A DNA stretch of 64,000 bases from Cohnella caldifontis (GTDB lineage: Bacteria; Bacillota; Bacilli; Paenibacillales; Paenibacillaceae), in NCBI RefSeq assembly GCF_029360585.1, contig NZ_JAQZSJ010000003.1, forward strand, positions 248,001-312,000. The letters run 5' to 3'. The number at the start of each line of letters is the position of its first letter. Positions within the stretch are counted from its first letter, which is position 1. The notes under the pieces were generated by a model. It was not told where the DNA came from and did no database searches. It was given only the letters and a program-made list of their open reading frames with translations. The position numbers and the translations under genes were made by a program. Positions 34,108 to 42,167 of this stretch are shown in pieces.

Positions 34108-34383
34108 ATGCGGTTGGAAGTCAGCGTGCCGCTGCTGCTGCGCGATTGCACCGGCGGCCGGTCCCGCTTCTCCCTCGAGGCGGATACGCTGGAAGAGGCG
34201 CTTCGCCGGCTGATCGAGACGTATCCCCTGCTCAAGGTGCACGTGTACGATGAGCGGGGCCAGGTGCGCGAGCACGTGCTGCTCTATTATAATGACGATA
34301 ACGTCGCCTGGCTGGACGATCTCGGGATTCCGCTCCGGCCGGGGGACAAGCTGCGGGTCTTGCAGGCCGTTTCCGGCGGATGA
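34108..34383 (+). CDS. MoaD/ThiS-family ubiquitin-fold protein
   Basis: This 91-residue protein starts behind AAGGAGG and ends '...LRVLQAVSGG', with the C-terminal Gly-Gly that is adenylated and thiocarboxylated in MoaD and ThiS. The sequence 'VSVPLLLRDCTGG', 'TLEEALRRLIETYPLL' and 'IPLRPGDKLRVLQAVSGG' is the beta-grasp order. It acts as a sulfur carrier or protein modifier. The neighbours (propeller and E1-like enzyme) differ from those of moa or thi operons: no thiG, thiO, moaE or moaA is near. Confidence 0.88.
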   Translation: MRLEVSVPLLLRDCTGGRSRFSLEADTLEEALRRLIETYPLLKVHVYDERGQVREHVLLYYNDDNVAWLDDLGIPLRPGDKLRVLQAVSGG

Positions 34384-34435
34384 CGCCGGCGGCCGAACCT
34401 TATCGAAGACGGCAGCGGGAAAGGATTTTCCAGAC

Positions 34436-35458
34436 ATGACCACCGGCTCGAACGCGCGGTATTCGAGACAAATGCTGTTCAAGCCCATCGGTCCGGAAGG
34501 ACAGCGCAAAATCTCCTCCTCCCGGGTGCTCGTCGTCGGGATGGGGGCGCTCGGCACGGTGCTGGCCAGCCATATGGTCCGCGCCGGCGTCGGCATGGTG
34601 CGGATGGTAGATCGCGATTACGTCGAACTCAGCAACCTGCAGCGCCAAATGCTGTACGACGAGGACGACGCGGCCGCGGCGCTGCCCAAGGCGATGGCCG
34701 CGGAGCGCAAGCTGGCGCGGGTCAACTCGGACGTCAAGCTGGAGGCGGTCGTGAGCGACGTGACGGCGCTGAACGCGGAGCAACTGCTGGACGGCATCGA
34801 TCTCGTGCTGGACGGCACGGACAATTTCCGTACGAGGCTGCTGCTGAACGATGCCTGCTTCAAGCGCGGCATCCCCTTCGTGTACGGGGGGGCCGTCAGC
34901 GCGCAAGGCATGACCGCGATGCTGATTCCCGGGGAAACCTGCTGCCTGCGCTGCCTGATCGGATCCGGCGACGGCAGCGGCGGGCAAACCTGCGATACGG
35001 TCGGCGTTATCGCGCCCATCGTGGACATCGTGGCTTCTTATCAAGCGGTCGAGGCGCTGAAGTATCTGGTCGGAGACGCCGAAGCGAGGCGCGGCGGGCT
35101 GCTGTCGCTGGAGGTCTGGTTTTACCAGTCGATGAACCTGAAGCTCCCGGGTCCCAAGAAAGATTGTCCGACCTGCGGCCGGCGGGAATACCCTTCGCTC
35201 GCGGCTTCCGAAGACGAGGCATCGACCCTCTGCGGGCGGGACACGGTACAGATCCGGGGAGGGCGCCCGCTCGATCTGGAGGCGTGGGAGCGGCGGCTGG
35301 CTCCCGTCTGCGCCGTAAGCCGCAATCCGTTCCTGCTGCGGGCCGAGCTGCCGGAAGGCGAAAGGCTGGTGCTGTTCCCGGACGGCCGGGTGCTCGTGCA
35401 GGGCACGGAGGAATCGGCGCGGGCAAGAACGCTGTACGATCGCTACATCGGCTCCTGA
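34436..35458 (+). CDS. E1-like adenylyltransferase (MoeB/ThiF family)
   Basis: This 340-residue protein has the Rossmann nucleotide site 'VLVVGMGALGTVLASHMVRAG' (residues 30-50), 'VDRDYVELSNLQRQMLYDEDD' with the conserved Asp/Arg pair, 'VLDGTDNFRTRLLLNDA', a cysteine in 'QTCDTVGVIAPIVDIVAS' at the thio-transfer site, and two CxxC zinc pairs ('CCLRC' and 'CPTC'). A C-terminal extension of about 90 residues without rhodanese motif follows ('LVLFPDGRVLVQGT'). It would adenylate the Gly-Gly end of the upstream MoaD/ThiS-like protein. It may serve as general thiF/moeB, but the operon context points to a dedicated pair. Confidence 0.9.
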   Translation: MTTGSNARYSRQMLFKPIGPEGQRKISSSRVLVVGMGALGTVLASHMVRAGVGMVRMVDRDYVELSNLQRQMLYDEDDAAAALPKAMAAERKLARVNSDVKLEAVVSDVTALNAEQLLDGIDLVLDGTDNFRTRLLLNDACFKRGIPFVYGGAVSAQGMTAMLIPGETCCLRCLIGSGDGSGGQTCDTVGVIAPIVDIVASYQAVEALKYLVGDAEARRGGLLSLEVWFYQSMNLKLPGPKKDCPTCGRREYPSLAASEDEASTLCGRDTVQIRGGRPLDLEAWERRLAPVCAVSRNPFLLRAELPEGERLVLFPDGRVLVQGTEESARARTLYDRYIGS

Positions 35459-35484
35459 GATCAGGGCCGCGGCAGCGAATGGAA

Positions 35485-35512
35485 GGAAGGGCGACTCATG
35501 GGTCGCCCTTCC
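35485..35512. terminator. Bidirectional terminator between E1-like and sspH genes
   Basis: GGAAGGGCGAC pairs perfectly with GTCGCCCTTCC around a six-base loop between two convergent genes; flanking T/A runs are short. Confidence 0.65.
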
Positions 35513-35527
35513 CTTCGTAAGCGCGGA

Positions 35528-35743
35528 TTACACGAACGGAAGATCGGGAAGCTCCGCCTCGGGAAAATCTTCGGACAACGCGTCCAGCGGCACGGTCTGC
35601 TCCTCCTCCGGGTTTTCCCGGGGGAAGATGCGGGCCGTTCCCGCCTCGGCGTCCACGTGCTGGATGTAGACCGGGATCCCGTAGTACGAGACGTCCACCA
35701 ATTCGGGAGAGCTTGCGATTTCTTCGGCTCTTTGCGCGTTCAT
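35528..35743 (-). CDS. sspH: H-type small acid-soluble spore protein
   Basis: This 71-residue protein 'MNAQRAEEIASSPELVDVSYYGIPVYIQHVD' is a clear match to SspH of Bacillus, with the typical 'RA.EI..SP..' opening and 'GTARIFPRENPEEEQTVPLDAL' core. These proteins are made in the forespore under sigma-G. The ribosome site GAGGTGATCC lies upstream. A candidate sigma-G promoter (GGATAC / GAATACT, 16 bases apart on the minus strand) lies at about 35768-35795. It is direct evidence that the host forms spores. Confidence 0.93.
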   Translation of the reverse strand: MNAQRAEEIASSPELVDVSYYGIPVYIQHVDAEAGTARIFPRENPEEEQTVPLDALSEDFPEAELPDLPFV

Positions 35744-35808
35744 GGTCGCGGATCACCTCAGGTAACAGTATTCGCCCGGCTTGGCCCGCGTATCCGGCCG
35801 TTGCGCGG

Positions 35809-37218
35809 TCACGGATCGGCGACAAACCGGAAACGGTCCAGCCGGAACGATCCCGACGCGTAGCGCACGTCCGCCTCGACCGTGCCGAAATACTGCGGCT
35901 CCGCGACTCCGCCGATAACCAAGCCGATCGCGGCGCTTATCGCCAACTTGCCGTTATCCGCCTCGAACCCCACGATGCTGCCGAACCCCGCCCGATTTTG
36001 GATTTTGTCCGCGCCGAACTCCCGATCGAAGGGCTTCAGGCTGACGTCATGGGTCTCGCCTCCGACGGCGATCCGACCGATCCATTCCCCGTTCTTTTCC
36101 GCCTTGCGGAATCCGATCACTTTCCCCAGTTGAGCCAAGTAATCTTCCGTTCGAAAAACATGGTCTTCAAACGGAGCGTCACCGACTTCGGCCGCGCCTT
36201 CCCACTCCACCACGTGCAGCTCATACACGGACACCCCCGTTCCCGAACCTACATTCAGGATCGCCGCCAGCTCCTCCGCACCATTTTGGTCGTAATCCGC
36301 TACGCTCAGAACCGGCATGATTTGCCTGGGGGTCGTGTAATTCCAATCCATCTGCTGCCGCCGCTCGCCGATTTGCAAGATGACGCCATCCTGCGCTCCC
36401 GGATATAGATAGACGCCGTGCTCAGGCAGCGCTGCGACAGGCTCGACGTTGGCGGGGGTTTCCGCGGGTACCTGCGGCGAGCCGACCGAAACGGAAGCAT
36501 CGGCATCCGACGAACCCCGTGCCTGCCGCAAACCTCCGGAGCGATATTCGTATCGTTCGATCGGCCGGTCTTGGGAATAGAAAGCCTCGAACTGATGCTT
36601 GTCATTCAAGTACACGGACACCGCTCCCAACGCCTCGTTCACGTCCGCGACCGTAAACGCTCCCTCGCTCCATTTATAGAGATAGGTTTGGGCAGGAGTC
36701 CCGTGGGTGGAGACGATCTCGGCGGTCCCGTCGCCGTCCAAGTCCGTTTCCGCCGCGTGACCGGTATCGATCCTCAGAAAAGGAGAAAGACCTCCATTGT
36801 CGATGGCGTAATAATTTTGAACCGGGGCATTCGCTCCGAACACGCCTTTGATCCGGATTAACGATTTGCCGAAAAGCTCCATCGGTTGGATGGACAGCGT
36901 TTCATCGTCGATTGTCGCGGGCAAGTCTCCTACGACGCCCAAATCGTAATGGGCGTTTGCGGATTCGAAAGCCCCGTGCAGGCTGGGATCGTTCTCTTTG
37001 GCGTATACGAGGATCGTCCCGGACGGCAGGTTCAGCCGCTTCAGGATCGTTTTCGGCACGATTTCGGAGACCGCTTGGACCTGCTGCCCGACCGCCGCCG
37101 CTTGAAAATGCAGCGGAATGGTTTCTTCCGGCGGGGTGGAATCGGATGAGGGCGTTTCTTGGGTGCAGCCGGACAAGATCGCGGCGGCGAACAGGCAAGC
37201 GAACCATCGTTTTCTCAT
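35809..37218 (-). CDS. large lipoprotein with FG-GAP/VCBS-like calcium loops
   Basis: This 469-residue protein begins MRKRWFACLFAAAILSGC with a lipobox, preceded by GGAGG. Two short DxDxDG-like loops, 'TDLDGDGTAEIVS' and 'ADYDQNGAEELAAIL', resemble FG-GAP/VCBS repeats of beta-propellers. The rest has no recognised domain. It is anchored to the outer face of the membrane. It stands alone upstream of sspH on the same strand, with about 65 bases between, so the two may not be co-regulated. Confidence 0.72.
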   Translation of the reverse strand: MRKRWFACLFAAAILSGCTQETPSSDSTPPEETIPLHFQAAAVGQQVQAVSEIVPKTILKRLNLPSGTILVYAKENDPSLHGAFESANAHYDLGVVGDLPATIDDETLSIQPMELFGKSLIRIKGVFGANAPVQNYYAIDNGGLSPFLRIDTGHAAETDLDGDGTAEIVSTHGTPAQTYLYKWSEGAFTVADVNEALGAVSVYLNDKHQFEAFYSQDRPIERYEYRSGGLRQARGSSDADASVSVGSPQVPAETPANVEPVAALPEHGVYLYPGAQDGVILQIGERRQQMDWNYTTPRQIMPVLSVADYDQNGAEELAAILNVGSGTGVSVYELHVVEWEGAAEVGDAPFEDHVFRTEDYLAQLGKVIGFRKAEKNGEWIGRIAVGGETHDVSLKPFDREFGADKIQNRAGFGSIVGFEADNGKLAISAAIGLVIGGVAEPQYFGTVEADVRYASGSFRLDRFRFVADP

Positions 37219-37405
37219 GGCGTCCTCCACTGAAGCAACTCGGAAATGGACTTCTTGCAATGTAACGATGCCGGGGCGGGCTAAGTTGCATCATCCCGGC
37301 TGCGGGATCGCGGGCGAAACGCGGATTTCGCCTTCTTTTTTGCGGCGGGCTGTTTTAGAATGAGGAATACCGCCATTTCTCGAATAAGGAGATCGCCGAA
37401 CGAGC

Positions 37406-38614
37406 ATGAAATTCGCCGTACAATACTTGTCTTTTTTCGTGATTCAATCCGAAGAGGCGGAGGCCGATTCCGCCGCCAAGCGGTACAAGCATTTTCAGAC
37501 GCTGACGCACGAGGAGTACCTGGACAGCGAGCTGAGGTCGTTCCTCAACGGGGAGTTCGCCCGGATCGGCAAGCGTAAAGCCGAGATCAATCCGATCAGC
37601 GACGCCGTGCCGACCAAAATCGGGCGTTTCCTCGTGGAGCCGGGGCACGAGCTTTCGAGCAACCCGAACTACAATTTGTTCCAGCGGATCCGCACCGCGC
37701 AGGACAAGGAGCAGTTCCACGCGATGTGCGACGACCTGATCCGGGTCTACTTGGACGCCAGCGCCGTGCGGGGCGGGGCGTTCATCGTTACGCTGGCCAA
37801 AATGAACGAGCTGTTCGACGATCCGTTCCTGTTTATCCTCAAATGCGACTTCGAGAACAAAATCGTCCGCGTGTCCGACGAGCGCAGCCTCATTTCCAAG
37901 GTGGAGATGGCGATCAACGGCCGCAACATCAAGTCGATCATGTACCCGCACATGCCGGAGCCCGGGATGCTGGAAGAGTGGGAGCTGAAAATCCACCAGG
38001 CTTCCCATGCCCGGTATTTCGAGGATTTCCTCAAGTACGTGTCGTACGAGAAGTCCAAGCCCGAAATCGTCAGCGACCAGGTGGCCGAAATGTTCGCGGA
38101 GTACATCGAGGCCAAGCGGCCCGAGGTGCTGGCGTCCGCCCCGGAGCCGGAGGCGGCTGCGGCAGCGGCTTTGGCGGAAGAAGGCGCGGCGGAGTGGGAG
38201 CCCGCGGAATTGGCGCAGGAGCGCAAGCAGTTCGAGCTCTGGTCCGCTTCGGAGAAGCGGGAGCTGCAGGAGCTTTGGGCGCACGAGCGGGTGCTGGAGG
38301 CGGCAGCGCGCCTGACGGCTTTCCAGCCGGAGCTGGAGCTGAAAATGAAGCTGGACGGCGTCGCCATCCGCGGCCATATGGCCGATTACGGCAAGTCCGT
38401 CCATCTGGCCAGCTTTAACGGACGGTATGTCGTCCTGATCGAAGGCGACTCGTTCACCTTCGACCGGGGCTTGTCCCCGGTGGAGCTGCTTCAGCCGGAT
38501 GACATTTCGGTCGTGCTGGAGCGGATGAAGCAGCTGCAGGCTCAGCGGGAAGCCGAAGCGGAAGCGGCGGCTGCCTGGGCGGCGGAGCCGGATTCCGGGG
38601 AGCCGGAGGCGTAA
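37406..38614 (+). CDS. DUF3900-like cytoplasmic protein
   Basis: This 402-residue protein has no signal or membrane segment. The N-terminal two thirds ('MKFAVQYLSFFVIQSEEAEA', 'IGRFLVEPGHELSSNPNYNLFQ', 'FIVTLAKMNELFDDPFLFILKCDFENK') correspond to a Bacillota family I recall as DUF3900, which looks distantly like nucleoid-associated NdpA. An Ala/Glu-rich hinge (about 248-272) joins a second domain (275-390), and the tail is again Ala/Glu-rich. Ribosome site AAGGAG is 12 bases upstream, a long gap. Its last 73 bases overlap the 3' end of the convergent gene. Function unknown; the family name is from memory. Confidence 0.65.
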   Translation: MKFAVQYLSFFVIQSEEAEADSAAKRYKHFQTLTHEEYLDSELRSFLNGEFARIGKRKAEINPISDAVPTKIGRFLVEPGHELSSNPNYNLFQRIRTAQDKEQFHAMCDDLIRVYLDASAVRGGAFIVTLAKMNELFDDPFLFILKCDFENKIVRVSDERSLISKVEMAINGRNIKSIMYPHMPEPGMLEEWELKIHQASHARYFEDFLKYVSYEKSKPEIVSDQVAEMFAEYIEAKRPEVLASAPEPEAAAAAALAEEGAAEWEPAELAQERKQFELWSASEKRELQELWAHERVLEAAARLTAFQPELELKMKLDGVAIRGHMADYGKSVHLASFNGRYVVLIEGDSFTFDRGLSPVELLQPDDISVVLERMKQLQAQREAEAEAAAAWAAEPDSGEPEA

Positions 38615-40557
38615 GCTTCGGGGCGGCTCATCATATAGGGGTAAATCAGAATCAACCCGACAACGTACAGGAACACGGCGAAATAGGCGGGCAGCAAATG
38701 GACGAAGTCGCGGTACCCGATTTCGAAATGCACGCTCAGCGCGGCGACGAAAGCGGGCGTGCCGCCGTATAGGAGCGTCTTCCATAGCCAGCGGGCCCCT
38801 TGCCGGATGCCCCAAAGGGCCGTCACGAGCAGCGCGGCGGCATCGGCCAGCAGCGCTCCGCCGAAGCCGGCGCGGTCGTGCGCGATCAGCGGGATGAGCC
38901 GCGGGTTGAACGCGTCCAGCTGGGCGGCGGTTACGCCGAGATAAGCGAGGTCCGTCGGGACGAACACCTTCGTGACGCCGACGCCGGCGATCGTCAGCCC
39001 TCCGATGGCCAGGGCGGCCCCGAGCACGACGAAGCAAAGCTGACCCCAGACGGCCCGCCGCCAGGTCCGATCGCCGCGCAAGTTGGCCGGTTCGCGGTCC
39101 GGTCGGTCCGGGTTGCCGCGCATGGACAACAGGAACATCGGCAGCAGAACGGCCGCCGCCGCGGCGTGCAGCGGGTCGAAGAAGCCGTAGCCCAAATACA
39201 GGAAAAAGCTGGGGAATCCGATCCCGCATGACGCGAACACGGCCGTTTTCGCCCAATGGAGGCCTCGGCTCAGCCCATGCTTGCCCAATTGATAATAGAG
39301 AATCCCGATTGAAATCATCGTGCCGGCCAATGTAATTCGGTCGTGCGACATGAAATGCAGCAGGTGAGGATTGAAATGCTGCAGGTCCGATCGCGACATG
39401 CCCAGGAACTTCTCGTCGTAAGGCAGCAGCACGGAGGAGACGGCGATCAGCCAGGCGATCGCTCCTCCGAGGATCATGCCGATCCCGAGCAGGCACATCC
39501 AGCCCCAATTCCTCCAGAATGGAGGCGATTGCGGCTCGGGCGTACGCTTGACCTTCTCGTGAAGGATCGCGTCTTGGATCCGTTTCGGAAGCCCCGGGCC
39601 GGCGTAGACGAAGCCGCTGTTCAGGAGGACGTGATCCGCCCCGGCCTCCATGGCGCGAAGCGCGTCGATCGGTTCGTGTATGCCCGCCGCGGCCTGGATG
39701 ACGAATGGATCGGGCGTCGCGGATCGGACGAGCCGGATTTTGCGGCAGACGGCTTCGAGTGGTTCCGGACCCGCCGCCAGCATGCCGGAGGCTTCGTCGC
39801 GGCCGAGGCCGATCGCGATGCCGGTCCAGGCGGGAAAGGCGCTCAGTATCCGGACCAGCTCGAGCGTCCGGTCGTCCGGGTAGTCGGCAGGCAGGTACAT
39901 CAGCAGCGGCTTTCTTGGGCTGTAAGCGCTGGCCGCATCCGCGATCAGGCGGATCCAATCGCTGCGTTCTTCGGAAGGCCGATTGTCCAGCCAGTTAACC
40001 GGAAGCTGGACGGAAAATCCCGCAGCTCCGGCTTCGTTCAGTTCGGCGATGCAACGCTCGATCTGCGCTGCGGCTTTATCGGGGCTAACGTCGACGGCCG
40101 GCGCGATGCGGGCGAACACGGGAAGGCCGTGCGCCTGATTACCGATCCGGGAGGCTGCTTCATGCAGATTGACCGTCTCGGGACCGTCCGGGTAAAGGAT
40201 CGTTTCCCGCTCGCGGTTCATGGCGAGCCGGGCCGGCATGCGCGAAGGAGAAGGAGTTTCGGGGACGACGGGCCCGATTTCGAGAAAGCCGAAGCCCAGC
40301 AGCGCGAGCGCCCGTTCCGCATCGCCGTTCGGATCGACTTCACCCGATAATCCGACCGGGGCGGACAGCGTGACGCCGCCGATACTCGATTCCAGCAGGG
40401 GTGAAGGCTCCACATGGCCGAGCGTTCGGATCAGCAGCCGTCCGCCGGGCAGTCGGCTGACCGTTCCCATGGCCCCGAGCGTGAGGGAACGCGCGGCGGC
40501 CGGCGACATCCGCTGCAGCAGCGGGCGGAACAGCGTGCGGTACGACCAATCCGGCAT
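38542..40557 (-). CDS. dihydroorotate dehydrogenase-like domain fused to a duplicated membrane module
   Basis: This 671-residue protein has residues 1-335 that follow class 2 PyrD: 'YRTLFRPLLQRMSPAAARSLTLGAM', 'LLESSIGGVTLSAPVGLSGEVDPNGDAERALALLGFGFLEIGPV'. The region that should hold the catalytic Ser motif (NxSxPN) reads 'FSVQLPVNWLD' and the FMN-site Lys of 'FDK' is replaced, so normal activity is doubtful. Residues 350-645 are about eight membrane helices in two copies of one module: 'FLGMSRSDLQHFNPHLLHFMSHDR' (384-407) and 'YLGVTAAQLDAFNPRLIPLIAHDR' (539-562), each followed by W..KT, G.P.F and GY.D..H. Start 40557 is chosen at an AAGGGGCTCC-preceded ATG. Confidence 0.8.
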   Translation of the reverse strand: MPDWSYRTLFRPLLQRMSPAAARSLTLGAMGTVSRLPGGRLLIRTLGHVEPSPLLESSIGGVTLSAPVGLSGEVDPNGDAERALALLGFGFLEIGPVVPETPSPSRMPARLAMNRERETILYPDGPETVNLHEAASRIGNQAHGLPVFARIAPAVDVSPDKAAAQIERCIAELNEAGAAGFSVQLPVNWLDNRPSEERSDWIRLIADAASAYSPRKPLLMYLPADYPDDRTLELVRILSAFPAWTGIAIGLGRDEASGMLAAGPEPLEAVCRKIRLVRSATPDPFVIQAAAGIHEPIDALRAMEAGADHVLLNSGFVYAGPGLPKRIQDAILHEKVKRTPEPQSPPFWRNWGWMCLLGIGMILGGAIAWLIAVSSVLLPYDEKFLGMSRSDLQHFNPHLLHFMSHDRITLAGTMISIGILYYQLGKHGLSRGLHWAKTAVFASCGIGFPSFFLYLGYGFFDPLHAAAAAVLLPMFLLSMRGNPDRPDREPANLRGDRTWRRAVWGQLCFVVLGAALAIGGLTIAGVGVTKVFVPTDLAYLGVTAAQLDAFNPRLIPLIAHDRAGFGGALLADAAALLVTALWGIRQGARWLWKTLLYGGTPAFVAALSVHFEIGYRDFVHLLPAYFAVFLYVVGLILIYPYMMSRPEAYASGSPESGSAAQAAAASASASR

Positions 40558-40739
40558 GATCAAGGGGCTCCTTTTCCTGGTTTTACCGCCAGTATAGCAT
40601 AGTGGTACACTTGGAGGAGCGCTGCCGGCGGGTACGAGTGCCGGATCGGCCGCGGTTGGGGATGGGTGAAACCGCATGGCAAGCGTTGCGTATTTGGCTA
40701 CATATGCAACGGATCGAAAAGACGATGGAGGAATGGACC

Positions 40740-41303
40740 ATGAAACGTTCGACGCTAACTTTGGTTGTGATCGCAGCGGTGGTGCTGATTCTGGTATTCA
40801 CCGGCATCGGCTCGTATAACCGGCTCGTCTCGGCCGAAACGTCCGTGGACAACAAATTCGCGGACATCGACGTGAACCTGCAGCGAAGGGCGGACTTGAT
40901 TCCGAACCTGGTCAGCACGGTGAAGGGCTATGCGGCCCACGAGACGGAAGTGCTGACCGCGATCGCCGACGCGCGGTCCCGCCTGGCGGGCGCCGGGACG
41001 GCGGACGAGAAGGCGGCGGCAGACGCGGAATTGAACGGCGCGTTGTCCCGGCTGCTGGTCGTGGTCGAGAATTACCCGAATTTGAAGGCCGATGCGCAGT
41101 TCACTCGGCTGATGGATGAGCTGTCCGGCACGGAGAACCGCATCGCGGTCGCCCGCAAAGACTATAATGCCGCGGTCACCGATTACAACATGAAAATCCG
41201 CAAGTTCCCGGCCGCGATATTCGCCGGCATGTTCGGCTTCGAGAAGAAGTCGCTGTTCCAAGCCGCGGAAGGGGCGGAAAAGGTCCCCGAGGTGAAGTTC
41301 TGA
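40740..41303 (+). CDS. lemA: LemA-family membrane protein
   Basis: This 187-residue protein has an N-terminal membrane segment (5-24), then coiled helices with the LemA signature 'YNRLVSAETSVDNKFADIDVNLQRRADLIPNLVSTVKGYAAHE' and 'ENYPNLKADAQFTRLMDELSGTENRIAVARKDYN'. The end 'FGFEKKSLFQAAEGAEKVPEVKF' is also typical. GGAGG precedes the ATG. LemA and TPM proteins form a common gene pair, as here, with a one-base gap; their role in the envelope is not established. Confidence 0.93.
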   Translation: MKRSTLTLVVIAAVVLILVFTGIGSYNRLVSAETSVDNKFADIDVNLQRRADLIPNLVSTVKGYAAHETEVLTAIADARSRLAGAGTADEKAAADAELNGALSRLLVVVENYPNLKADAQFTRLMDELSGTENRIAVARKDYNAAVTDYNMKIRKFPAAIFAGMFGFEKKSLFQAAEGAEKVPEVKF

Positions 41304-41304
41304 C

Positions 41305-42111
41305 ATGGCGTTCCGACGGCTGAAGTCCCTTGCGGCGGCCGGCCTGGCGGCTTTGCTGCTGCTCTTGGCCACGGGCGGCATTGCCTGGGCGGCGCAAGCG
41401 GACCCCAGGTACGGTGTCTACGTGCAGGATGACGCCGGCATCCTTTCCCCGGAGACCCGGGACCAATTGTACGGCCAAGCCGTCTGGCTGCATGACCAGA
41501 CGGGCACGGCCCAGGTCGGCGTCGTCACGGTGGAAGACCTGGGCGGGAGCACGCTGGAAGAGTACGCCGTCCAGAGGTTCCGCCAAATGGGGCTCGGGAG
41601 CAAAGAGCGCAACGACGGCGTACTGCTGCTGTACGAGAATCAGGAGCACCACGTTCGCATCGAAGTGGGCTACGGGATGGAGGGCCGAATTCCGGACGGC
41701 AAGGCCGGGGCCATACTGGACCAGTATTTCGTCCCGAATCGGGACTCCGGACAGCTCGACGCCGCCTTCTTCCAGACGCAAAGCGCGCTGATCATCGAAA
41801 TGGCCGCCGAATATGGAATCGACGCGTCATCGGTGATCGGCTCCGGGAATTTGCCGCCTCTGCAGTCCGGGCAAAGCGATGAGGAGGGCTTCTGGAGCTC
41901 CCTTCCATGGCCCGCGAAGGTCATCGGCGGCGCGGTCATCATTTTGCTGATTTTCCTGGATTTCAAATTCACGGGCGGGGCCGTGACCTACGGAATTCTC
42001 AACATGCTGCTCCGGAGCCGGGGTTCGTCCTCCGGCGGAGGCGGTAGAGGCGGCTGGGGAGGCGGCCGCGGGGGCGGCGGTTCCTCCGGCGGCGGCGGAG
42101 CCAGCCGGTAG
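41305..42111 (+). CDS. TPM-domain (YgcG-like) membrane protein
   Basis: This 268-residue protein has a signal peptide (1-32), a TPM domain (about 38-170; 'YVQDDAGILSPETRDQLYGQAVWLHDQTGTAQVGVVTV', 'RNDGVLLLYENQEHHVRIEVGYGMEG', 'IPDGKAGAILDQYFVPN'), one further membrane segment near 208-226 and a Gly/Ser-rich tail of about 25 residues. The domain faces outside. Partner of LemA in a two-gene operon. Confidence 0.9.
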   Translation: MAFRRLKSLAAAGLAALLLLLATGGIAWAAQADPRYGVYVQDDAGILSPETRDQLYGQAVWLHDQTGTAQVGVVTVEDLGGSTLEEYAVQRFRQMGLGSKERNDGVLLLYENQEHHVRIEVGYGMEGRIPDGKAGAILDQYFVPNRDSGQLDAAFFQTQSALIIEMAAEYGIDASSVIGSGNLPPLQSGQSDEEGFWSSLPWPAKVIGGAVIILLIFLDFKFTGGAVTYGILNMLLRSRGSSSGGGGRGGWGGGRGGGGSSGGGGASR

Positions 42112-42167
42112 CGGAAGCAATGTGGAGGGACGGGCTATATGCTCGTCCCTTCGTGTCTGCGCGGAGG

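Noticed and set aside
34108..35458. Thiamine or molybdopterin biosynthesis operon
   Set aside because: Only the carrier and E1-like genes are present; no thiG, thiO, thiH, moaA, moaC or moaE is adjacent, and the first gene is a propeller protein.
37355..39958. 867-codon minus-strand open frame across the DUF3900-like gene and the fusion gene
   Set aside because: It reads out of frame through two better-supported genes, and its product is Arg/Pro/Gly-rich with no domain.
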